A DNA stretch of 18,491 bases, taken from positions 1-18,491 of the forward strand of contig CBFGSA010000052.1 in assembly GCA_965651365.1 (NCBI GenBank), read 5' to 3'. The DNA is from DASSBG01 sp965651365. GTDB taxonomy: Bacteria; Pseudomonadota; Gammaproteobacteria; Xanthomonadales; Rhodanobacteraceae. A model generated the notes under the pieces. It had not been told where the DNA came from, made no database searches, and saw only the letters and a list, made by a program, of their open reading frames with translations. Each line of letters starts with the position of its first letter. Positions within the stretch are counted from its first letter, which is position 1. The position numbers and the translations under genes were made by a program. Of this stretch, positions 6,120-12,612 are shown piece after piece.

Positions 6120-8666
6120 ATGCCCGAGCCTGGCCCGAAAAGAGTATCGGTGCGCACGCGTCCGCCGTGGTGGTTCGCGCTGGCCGGGCGCGCCTTGCGG
6201 CCGTGGATCCGGATCAAGCGCGAGCCCAGCGAGCCGGCTGGCCTGTTGTTGCCGGAAAAGCCGGTGTGCTATGTCATCGAGCGGCACGGCTTTTCCGATG
6301 CGCTGATTCTGGAGCGAGCCTGCCAGGATGCCGGCCTGCCCAGCCCGACTGCCAGCCTGGTGCTGCCCGGCGTGCGGCGGCGTTTCTCGATGTTTTCGCT
6401 GTCGCGGCGTGAAGGCTGGTTTCGCGGCAAGACCCGGCGCCGGGCCAGCGACGCAGCCTTGATGGCGCTGCTGAAGGCGCTGGAGACCGATGCCGCCAGT
6501 GACGTGCAACTGGTGCCGGTGTCGATCTATGTCGGTCGCGCGCCGGCTCGTGACAGCGGCTGGTTCCGAGTGCTGTTCTCGGAAAACTGGGTCGTGGTGG
6601 GCCGCTTCCGCCGCCTGCTGGCCATGCTGCTCAATGGCCGCCACACGGTGATCCACTTTGCAGAACCGGTGTCGTTGCGCCAGGCGGTCAGTGAATCGCC
6701 GGATCTGCTGCCGCCGCGCATGGCGCGCAAGCTCTCGCGCGTGTTCCGGGTGCATTTCCGGCGCATCCGTGCGGCAGTGATCGGCCCGGACCTGTCGCAC
6801 CGGCGCACCGTGGTCGATTCGGTGCTCGATGCCTCGCCGGTGCGCGAGGCCATTGCCACCAGCGCCATCAAGCACAAACTCAGCGCGGCGCAGGCGCACA
6901 AGCGTGCACGCAAAATGGTGCTGGAAATCGCCGCCGACTACTCCCACCCGCTGGTGCGCTCGGTCTCGTTCATCCTGACCTGGTTCTGGAACAAGCTCTA
7001 CGATGGCGTCGACATGCGCCACTTCGACCAGGCGCGGGCGGTTGCGCCCGGCAATGAGGTCGTGTACGTACCCAGTCACCGCAGCCATGCCGATTACCTG
7101 CTGCTGTCCTACAAGTTGCACGTCAGCGGCGTGGTGGTGCCGCATATCGCGGCCGGCATCAATCTCAACCTGCCGGTACTGGGTTCGCTGCTGCGCCGCG
7201 GCGGTGCGTTTTTCATGCGTCGCAGCTTCAAGGGCAGCGCCCTGTACTCGACAATTTTCAAGGAATACCTGGCCCAGCTGATCGACCGCGGTGTGCCGAT
7301 CGAATACTTCATCGAGGGTGGCCGATCGCGCACCGGGCGGTTGCTGGAACCCAAGGGCGGCATGCTGTCGATGACCTTGCGCGCGTTTCTGCGCGCGCCG
7401 CGGCGGCCGGTGCTGTTCCAGCCGGTCTACATCGGCTACGAGAAATTGATGGAAGGCAATGCCTATGTCGGCGAGCTGTCCGGCAAGCCCAAGGAGAAGG
7501 AGTCTCTGCCCAGCCTGCTGCGCGGGGCCGGCAAGGTGTTGCGCCAGCACTACGGCCATGTGAGCTTGAGCTTTGGCGAGCCGGTGGCGCTGGGCGAGCT
7601 GCTCGACGATATCGGCCAGGACTGGCGCGCAGTCGACACCGAGGGCGACGCCAAGCCAGCCTGGTTTGGCGAGGTGGTTGAGCGCCTGGCCAACCGCATC
7701 CAGATCAACATCAACGGCGCGGCCGAGGTCAACCCGGTCAACCTGCTGGCGCTGGTGATCCTGGCCACGCCCAAGCACGCCATGGCCGAGTCCGACCTGC
7801 TGCGGCAGTTGCAGCTCACCCGTGATCTGCTGGTGGGCGTGCCGTATTCAGATCGGGTCACGGTGACCGATCTGCCGCCGGCGAAAATCATCGCCCACGG
7901 TGAAGCCATGGGCTGGATCCGGCGCGCCGAGCTGCCCGGTGGTGACGTGTTGCTGGCCGAAGGCGAACAGGCCGTGCTGCTGAGCTATTTCCGCAACAAT
8001 GTTCTGCATTTGATGGCCTGCACGGCTTGGGTCGCGTGCTGCTTCGTCAACAGCCGACGCATGTCGCGTGCCTCGGTGCTGCGGTTGGGGCGCATCATCT
8101 ATCCCTTCGTCCAGGGCGAGCTGTTTCTGCGTTGGGACGAGCACGGCTTCAGCCGCCAGTTGCGCGCCACCATCAACCAATTCATCCGCCTGGGCTTGCT
8201 GGATGCGCAGGGTGAGGGCCGCTTGCTGGAGCGCGGTCCGGGCCAGGAAGATGCGGCATTCCAGATCAGGGTGCTGGCGCATTCGCTGCTGCAGGCCTTC
8301 GAGCGCTATTACATCGCCATTGCCGCCCTGGTCAAGAACGGGCCCGGAACACTGAGCACTGCCGAGCTGGAAAACTCATGCACGGCCACTGCTCAGCGCC
8401 TGAGCATGCTGCACGAACTCAACGCCCCCGAGTTTTTCGACAAATCCCTGTTCCGCGGTTTCATCCGCCGCATGCGCGAAAAGCAGTTGCTGTGGAGCCG
8501 GGACGACGGCACTCTGGATTTCGCCCCGACCCTCGCCGAGGTGGTCGAGGACGCCCGCCTGATCCTGTCGCGTGAAGTGCGGCATTCGATTCTCAAGATC
8601 ACACCGGCCAATGGCCACGACGAGAATGCACGGTCGGCGCCAAGCATCGACAGCGACGCCGACTGA
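6120..8666 (+). CDS. plsB: Glycerol-3-phosphate 1-O-acyltransferase PlsB
   Basis: PlsB transfers an acyl chain from acyl-ACP or acyl-CoA to position 1 of glycerol-3-phosphate, the first committed step of phospholipid synthesis, at the inner membrane. The protein has 848 residues, against about 807 in E. coli. Block I, VPSHRSHADYLLLSY, holds the HX4D catalytic pair (His320, Asp325). It is followed by PHIAAGINLNLPVLG, GAFFMRRSFKG, YSTIFKEYL, then block III FIEGGRSRTGRLL with the glycerol-phosphate binding residues, and PVYIGYEKLMEG. The N-terminal third and a C-terminal domain of about 300 residues are as in other PlsB proteins. The ATG at 6120 is used; a TTG at 6111 is in frame. No clear ribosome site is present, which suggests translation coupled to the lipoprotein gene 15 bp upstream. 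Confidence 0.97.
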   Translation: MPEPGPKRVSVRTRPPWWFALAGRALRPWIRIKREPSEPAGLLLPEKPVCYVIERHGFSDALILERACQDAGLPSPTASLVLPGVRRRFSMFSLSRREGWFRGKTRRRASDAALMALLKALETDAASDVQLVPVSIYVGRAPARDSGWFRVLFSENWVVVGRFRRLLAMLLNGRHTVIHFAEPVSLRQAVSESPDLLPPRMARKLSRVFRVHFRRIRAAVIGPDLSHRRTVVDSVLDASPVREAIATSAIKHKLSAAQAHKRARKMVLEIAADYSHPLVRSVSFILTWFWNKLYDGVDMRHFDQARAVAPGNEVVYVPSHRSHADYLLLSYKLHVSGVVVPHIAAGINLNLPVLGSLLRRGGAFFMRRSFKGSALYSTIFKEYLAQLIDRGVPIEYFIEGGRSRTGRLLEPKGGMLSMTLRAFLRAPRRPVLFQPVYIGYEKLMEGNAYVGELSGKPKEKESLPSLLRGAGKVLRQHYGHVSLSFGEPVALGELLDDIGQDWRAVDTEGDAKPAWFGEVVERLANRIQININGAAEVNPVNLLALVILATPKHAMAESDLLRQLQLTRDLLVGVPYSDRVTVTDLPPAKIIAHGEAMGWIRRAELPGGDVLLAEGEQAVLLSYFRNNVLHLMACTAWVACCFVNSRRMSRASVLRLGRIIYPFVQGELFLRWDEHGFSRQLRATINQFIRLGLLDAQGEGRLLERGPGQEDAAFQIRVLAHSLLQAFERYYIAIAALVKNGPGTLSTAELENSCTATAQRLSMLHELNAPEFFDKSLFRGFIRRMREKQLLWSRDDGTLDFAPTLAEVVEDARLILSREVRHSILKITPANGHDENARSAPSIDSDAD

Positions 8667-8708
8667 TCGGCGGCACGACCTTATTCGCCATACGAGAAAC
8701 CGCATGCC

Positions 8709-9815
8709 ATGCCGGAAGTCGCACGTCCCGATTGCGTGATTGTCGGTGCCAGCTTTGCCGGCCTGGCCTGCGCCACCGCGCTTGCCAGGGCCGGCTTCCG
8801 GGTCCGGGTGCTGGAAAAGAAGGCCGACGTCGGTGCCAAACTCCACACCACCGGCATCATCGTCAAGGATGCAGTGGACGAAATTGCGCTGCTGGACGGG
8901 TTGCCGCCGGCGCTGGTCCGGCGCGTGGACGGCGTGCGCCTGTATGCGCCCAGTCTGCGGCATGTGGACCTGAATGCGCCCGGCTACTATTTCCTCACCA
9001 CCGACACGCCAAACCTGATGCGCTGGCTGGCCGGCCAGGCCAGCCGGGCTGGCGCCGAAGTCTTGTGCGGCCATGCGTTTCGCAACGCCAGGCGCATGCA
9101 AAGCGGCTTTGACCTGGGCGCTGCGGGGCAAACCCGCTACCTGGTCGGTGCCGATGGCCCGCGCTCACGCGTGGCGCGCGTCCTGGGTCTGGGGCTCAAT
9201 CGCCAGCACCTGTTCGGCGTGGAACACGAGTATCCGCTGCTGGATGTGGATGCACCGGACCGGCTGCATTGCTTCGTCAGCCGCCGTTTCGCGCGCGGTT
9301 ACATCGCCTGGCTGGCCTGCGGTCCGACCAGCGTGCAAGTTGGCCTGGCGCGGCGAGAGCGTGGACAGCCGCCGCCGCCGCGTGAAGCCATGTCCGCGTT
9401 CCTGGAACGAATTGCGCCGCTGTTTGATTTTCGCGAACTCGAACCGATCTCGGTACGCGCCGGGATGATCCCCTGTGGTGGCCTGGTGCGGCCGTTGGCG
9501 ACGCGGCGCGCGCTGCTGGTGGGCGATGCCGCGGGCATGGTGTCGCCGGTCACTGCCGGTGGAATCCACACTGCGCTCAAACACGGCCTGGCCGCCGGGC
9601 ACGCCATCGCCGATTACCTCGGAGGCCGCCGCGAGGATCCCTGCGGCTGGTTCATCGACTCCTACCCGCGCTTTCGGCTCAAGCGCCTGCTGCGTTTCGG
9701 TTTCGACCATTTCCAGAGCGACCTCGCATTCAATCTGATGCTGGGAACGCGCCTGATGCGCAAGGCCGCCGGCCTCGTCTACTTCCACCACAAGGGCGTC
9801 TTTGACGAGCGGTGA
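8709..9815 (+). CDS. FAD-dependent oxidoreductase (geranylgeranyl reductase / PHBH-like fold)
   Basis: The 368-residue protein has an N-terminal Rossmann dinucleotide-binding motif, CVIVGASFAGLACATALARA, in which the usual GxGxxG is GASFAG (13-18). The acidic strand end LEKK follows at 35-38. The second FAD motif, VGADGPRSRVAR, is in the middle, and the ribityl-binding motif LLVGDAAGMVSPVTAGGIH (Asp273) is near the C-terminus. This is the layout of the NAD(P)/FAD-dependent oxidoreductases related to geranylgeranyl reductases and aromatic hydroxylases. The reaction and substrate cannot be read from the sequence. The gene lies 42 bp after plsB on the same strand, so a link with lipid or quinone metabolism is possible but not shown. 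An ATG at 8704 is out of frame with this protein. The ribosome site is weak. Confidence 0.85.
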   Translation: MPEVARPDCVIVGASFAGLACATALARAGFRVRVLEKKADVGAKLHTTGIIVKDAVDEIALLDGLPPALVRRVDGVRLYAPSLRHVDLNAPGYYFLTTDTPNLMRWLAGQASRAGAEVLCGHAFRNARRMQSGFDLGAAGQTRYLVGADGPRSRVARVLGLGLNRQHLFGVEHEYPLLDVDAPDRLHCFVSRRFARGYIAWLACGPTSVQVGLARRERGQPPPPREAMSAFLERIAPLFDFRELEPISVRAGMIPCGGLVRPLATRRALLVGDAAGMVSPVTAGGIHTALKHGLAAGHAIADYLGGRREDPCGWFIDSYPRFRLKRLLRFGFDHFQSDLAFNLMLGTRLMRKAAGLVYFHHKGVFDER

Positions 9816-9816
9816 G

Positions 9817-9943
9817 GTCGACAAAGCTTCATGCCGCGGTGCGCGTCGTTTCCCGGCAGCACGCTACACACACCGTACGCTTTTCCGAGTCCCGAGTCCC
9901 GAGTCCCGAGTCCCGAGTTCCGAGTCCCGAGTCCCGAGTCCCG
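9817..9943. repeat. Dispersed intergenic repeat, copy A, ending in the heptamer tract
   Basis: This copy fills nearly the whole 132-bp space between the converging oxidoreductase and srkA genes. It aligns with 12524-12606: both have GTCGA near the left end, TTCATGCCGCG (9828-9838), CAGCAC, a TAC, then TTTTCCG (9881-9887), and then heptamers. The distance from TTCATG to TTTTCC is 53 here and 52 in copy B. The sequence between the anchors is only partly conserved, as expected for an old non-coding repeat. Confidence 0.65.
9884..9943 (-). repeat. Tandem heptamer array, eight units plus a partial
   Basis: Eight consecutive 7-base units run from 9884 to 9939, followed by CCCG. On the plus strand six units are CCCGAGT, and two (first and sixth) are TCCGAGT; on the minus strand the unit reads ACTCGGG. 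The array begins five bases after the srkA stop codon, reading in the direction of srkA. It is too short in unit, and has no spacers, to be a CRISPR. Arrays like this change length easily by slippage. Confidence 0.95.
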
Positions 9944-9947
9944 CCCT

Positions 9948-10895
9948 TTACAATGCCTCCAGCGCCTCGCGAAGATCGCCGATGTGTTCCTGCCACCAGC
10001 GTGCCTCGGCAGCGAAGGGGAAGGCGAGCGGGAAGGCCGGGTCGTCCCAGCGCCGCGCGATCCAGCCAGCGTGGTGGATCTGGCGCATGGCGCGCAGCGC
10101 GGGTATGAGATGGCGTTCGCGCTCGTCGATGTCGCGGAACTGGCGGTAGCCCTGCAGCAGCGCGTCCAATGAAACCGCGTCGCTGGCCAGCATCCACAGA
10201 TCCTGGATCGCCGGGCCACTGCGGGCATCGTCCAGATCCACGAAGTGCGGCCCGGCATCGGTCCACAGCACATTGCCCGCATGGCAATCGCCGTGCAGCC
10301 GGATCGGCTTGTGCGCCAGCGCCTCATCGTAGCCTCGCAAGGCTGCGTCCAGCGACCCGGCGATATCCCGATAGGCCGCGTGCAGATGATCCGGCAGCAG
10401 GTTTGATGCTTGCACGTCACGCACCGGCCGGGTGACGAGACTGTCGCGGTCGAGCACGGGCCGGTGTTCGAAGGTGGCCGTGGCGCCGACATTGTGCATC
10501 CGTGCCAGCAGCCGACCCATCCATTCCAGGTGTGCGCCCGATTGCAGTTCCGGTGCGCGTCCGCCGCGGCGCGGATACACCGCAAAGCGGAAGCCGGCGT
10601 GCCGCCGCAGGCTCTCGCCGTTCACGCGAAGCGGCGCAATCACGGGCAGTTCGGCCGTCGCAAGCTCGAAGGCAAAACGATGTTCTTCGGCAATTGCGGC
10701 ATCACTCCAGCGCCCCGGCCGGTAGAACTTGGCAACCACGAAACCCTGGTCTTCGGTGCCGAGCTGGTAGACACGGTTCTCGAAACTGTTGAGCGCCAGC
10801 AGACGGCCGTCGACGGCAAAGCCCGCCGACTCCAGTGCATCGAGAATGCACTCCGGATCGAGCCCCGCGTAGGGCTGAGATTCAATCTGCGCCAT
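9948..10895 (-). CDS. srkA: Stress response kinase A (SrkA/YihE, Ser/Thr protein kinase)
   Basis: SrkA is a cytosolic kinase of the aminoglycoside-phosphotransferase/choline-kinase fold. In E. coli it counters stress-induced cell death and is linked to the Cpx envelope response. This 315-residue protein (E. coli 328) has the N-terminal LNSFENRVYQLG nucleotide-binding region and VVAKFYRPGRWSDAAI with the conserved Lys. The catalytic Brenner motif is RLHGDCHAGNVLW (Asp203, Asn208), and the metal motif is FVDLDDARSGPAIQDLWML (Asp220). These are almost identical in wording to E. coli SrkA. The start codon lies inside the end of the upstream thioesterase gene (14-bp overlap), implying translational coupling. 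The stop is followed after four bases by the repeat element. Confidence 0.95.
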   Translation of the reverse strand: MAQIESQPYAGLDPECILDALESAGFAVDGRLLALNSFENRVYQLGTEDQGFVVAKFYRPGRWSDAAIAEEHRFAFELATAELPVIAPLRVNGESLRRHAGFRFAVYPRRGGRAPELQSGAHLEWMGRLLARMHNVGATATFEHRPVLDRDSLVTRPVRDVQASNLLPDHLHAAYRDIAGSLDAALRGYDEALAHKPIRLHGDCHAGNVLWTDAGPHFVDLDDARSGPAIQDLWMLASDAVSLDALLQGYRQFRDIDERERHLIPALRAMRQIHHAGWIARRWDDPAFPLAFPFAAEARWWQEHIGDLREALEAL

Positions 10896-11331
10896 TGGAA
10901 TCCGTCGCCGGAATCGGCACCACGGCGCAGGTCAGGCGCGAAATGCAGGTCAGCCGCCCGGCGTCATCGCTGATGCGGATCTCCCAGACCTGGGTGCTGC
11001 GGCCCAGGTGTATCGGACGTGCGACTCCGTGAACCCGACCGGAGTGTGCAGCACGTACATGGTTGGCATTGATTTCCAGCCCGACGGCACGCTCCCGGTT
11101 CGGCTCACAGCACAGATTGGCGGCGGTTGAACCAAGGGTTTCGGCCAGCGCCACGGACGCGCCACCATGCAGCAGCCCGAAGGGCTGGCGCGTGCGTGCA
11201 TCAACCGGCATCGTGCCCGATACGCTGTCGTCGTCAATGCCGGTCACCTCGATGCCGAGGTGCTCGACCAGGGTATTCCTGTTCCAGTTGTTGACCTGCG
11301 CGAGGTCGATGTCCTGCTTCCAGATGGCCAT
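10882..11331 (-). CDS. Hot-dog acyl-CoA thioesterase, YdiI/MenI-like
   Basis: The 149-residue protein carries the signature QPFGLLHGGASVALAETLGS of the PaaI/YdiI hot-dog family. Glu64 is in the position of the catalytic Glu of YdiI, and His55 is in HGG. In E. coli, YdiI hydrolyses 1,4-dihydroxy-2-naphthoyl-CoA in menaquinone synthesis; its paralogue EntH proofreads aryl carrier proteins. Relatives of this organism are thought to use ubiquinone, so the substrate here may be another aryl- or acyl-CoA. The start MAIWKQDIDL at 11331 matches family N-termini. An in-frame extension to 11580 would overlap the divergent reductase gene and is rejected. The last 14 bases overlap the start of srkA, an arrangement that makes them one operon. 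Confidence 0.92.
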   Translation of the reverse strand: MAIWKQDIDLAQVNNWNRNTLVEHLGIEVTGIDDDSVSGTMPVDARTRQPFGLLHGGASVALAETLGSTAANLCCEPNRERAVGLEINANHVRAAHSGRVHGVARPIHLGRSTQVWEIRISDDAGRLTCISRLTCAVVPIPATDSNGAD

Positions 11332-11424
11332 GTTTGCCTGCAGTTGAAGTTGATCAGGAACATTGTGGCGCCTGTGCCGGACAAGGGAAAGGGCACCGGC
11401 ACGGCGCTGCACGGCACAATCGGC

Positions 11425-11430
11425 GACAAT
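11425..11430 (+). promoter_or_regulatory. Possible -10 hexamer just upstream of the reductase ATG
   Basis: GACAAT is followed by six bases and then the ATG at 11437, and there is no Shine-Dalgarno. A second similar hexamer, CACAAT, lies at 11415-11420. No convincing -35 is seen. If GACAAT is used, the mRNA would be leaderless. Confidence 0.3.
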
Positions 11431-11436
11431 GGCCGC

Positions 11437-12495
11437 ATGAGTCACACCATCCGCATTGTCGGCACCGATCAGCGCTTCATGGCCGAAGCCGGCGACACGC
11501 TGCTCAATGCAGCGGGCCACGCGGGCTTGGCGCTGCCGTGGCGCTGCGCCGACGGTTCGTGCGGCAGTTGTCGCTGTCAACTTCGTGCGGGTGAATGCGA
11601 GTTGATCGGTGGCGCGCGTTTGCAGGCGGTCACAGGTGGCGATGCAGTGCCGGTGGTACGCATGTGCCAGGCCTGTCCGCGCAGCAACCTGGTACTGGCT
11701 CCGGTTGGTATCCGCCGTGTCGAGGATGTGGTCTGCCGCGAGTTCACGCTGGAGCTGGTGTCGCGCGAATCGCTGTCGGCCAGTGTCGTGAAGCTGGTGT
11801 TCGAAGTCCGCGACGGGCCGTCAGTCAGGTGGCTGGCCGGGCAGTATGTTGAATTGCGCGGCGCCGATGGCCGGCGCCGGCCGTTCTCGATTGCCAATGC
11901 AAGCCGGGGCGACGGCCGCATCGAAATGCATGTGCGGCACGAACCGGGTGCCAGCTTCAACCGCCATTTGTACGAGACGCTGCATGTAGGCATGCAGCTG
12001 CAGGCCGAGGGGCCGCTGGGCACCTTCGTGCCACGCGAAAACTCGGCGCGTCCCATTCTGTTCGTGGCCGGTGGCACCGGCATGGCGCCGATCAAGGCCG
12101 TGATCGAGCATTTCGCGGTATTGGGCTCGCATCGGCCGATGCAGCTCTACTGGGGTACACGCCATCCGCGCGAGTTGTACCTGGACACGCTGATTGAAGC
12201 CTGGTCGCAGGAGATTCCGCAACTCCGTTTTGTACCGGTGGTATCCGATGCACGCGTGGCGCTGGATGCCGGTGTGCGCCGTGGCATGGTGCTGGATGCG
12301 GTGCTGGCCGACCATTCGCAGCTGGCGCCATTCGATGTCTATGTGTGCGGCCCGCCAGCCATGGTTGAGGCCGCGATTGATGCGTTCATGACCGCCGGCT
12401 TGCCACGCGCGCAACTGTTTTTCGACAGCTACGAATACGCGCCCGATGTGCTGGCGGAAATTCTTGCCCAGCGAGCCGGTCTTCGCAGCGTGTAG
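11437..12495 (+). CDS. 2Fe-2S ferredoxin / FAD / NAD(P)H oxidoreductase
   Basis: The 352-residue protein is a three-domain electron-transfer reductase. The N-terminal plant-type ferredoxin domain has Cys37-x4-Cys42-x2-Cys45 (in CADGSCGSC) and the fourth ligand in MCQAC (Cys77). The FAD domain has RPFSIAN, in place of the usual RxYS. The NAD(P) domain has GGTGMAPIKA, then YWGTRHPRELY, CGPPAMV and a C-terminal FFDSY. The order is that of phenol hydroxylase or xylene monooxygenase reductase components and of CDP-6-deoxy-delta-3,4-glucoseen reductase, a name often given to xanthomonad homologues. No oxygenase partner gene is adjacent, so its electron acceptor is unknown. The start MSHTIRIVGT at 11437 is chosen because it leaves a compact ferredoxin domain; an upstream in-frame extension (from 11167) runs through the divergent thioesterase gene. 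The two starts diverge with 105 bp between them. Confidence 0.9.
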   Translation: MSHTIRIVGTDQRFMAEAGDTLLNAAGHAGLALPWRCADGSCGSCRCQLRAGECELIGGARLQAVTGGDAVPVVRMCQACPRSNLVLAPVGIRRVEDVVCREFTLELVSRESLSASVVKLVFEVRDGPSVRWLAGQYVELRGADGRRRPFSIANASRGDGRIEMHVRHEPGASFNRHLYETLHVGMQLQAEGPLGTFVPRENSARPILFVAGGTGMAPIKAVIEHFAVLGSHRPMQLYWGTRHPRELYLDTLIEAWSQEIPQLRFVPVVSDARVALDAGVRRGMVLDAVLADHSQLAPFDVYVCGPPAMVEAAIDAFMTAGLPRAQLFFDSYEYAPDVLAEILAQRAGLRSV

Positions 12496-12523
12496 TGTGC
12501 CGCTGAGCGCAGTGAAGCGCACC

Positions 12524-12606
12524 GTCGAGAGTTTCATGCCGCGATTCGCTTGCTGCCTCGCCAGCACCCTGTGCGTGCGATACATTTTCCGGATCCCGTA
12601 TCCCGA
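12524..12606. repeat. Dispersed intergenic repeat, copy B
   Basis: This copy lies between the converging reductase and hemY genes. It shares with copy A (9817-9943) the anchors GTCGA, TTCATGCCGCG (12533-12543), CCAGCAC, TAC and TTTTCCG (12585-12591), in the same order and spacing. It ends in two heptamers on the plus strand, ATCCCGT and ATCCCGA (12593-12606). On the minus strand these read TCGGGAT and ACGGGAT. The tract starts six bases beyond the hemY stop. Confidence 0.62.
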
Positions 12607-12612
12607 AAACCC

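Noticed and set aside
5139..7778. 879-residue open frame on the minus strand, opposite the lipoprotein and plsB genes
   Set aside because: It lies antisense to well-supported genes, has no recognisable domains, and is rich in Arg, His, Gln and Ala as expected of GC-rich shadow frames.
9884..9943. Heptamer array considered as a CRISPR
   Set aside because: Units are 7 bases with no spacers and there are no cas genes.
9779..10585. Frames that read through the heptamer array as repeated Gly-Leu-Gly-Thr-Arg-Asp-Ser units
   Set aside because: A repeat of seven bases gives a seven-residue peptide repeat in any open frame. The real srkA frame stops before the array.
11332..11580. N-terminal extension of the thioesterase
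   Set aside because: It overlaps the start of the divergent reductase and does not resemble hot-dog proteins.
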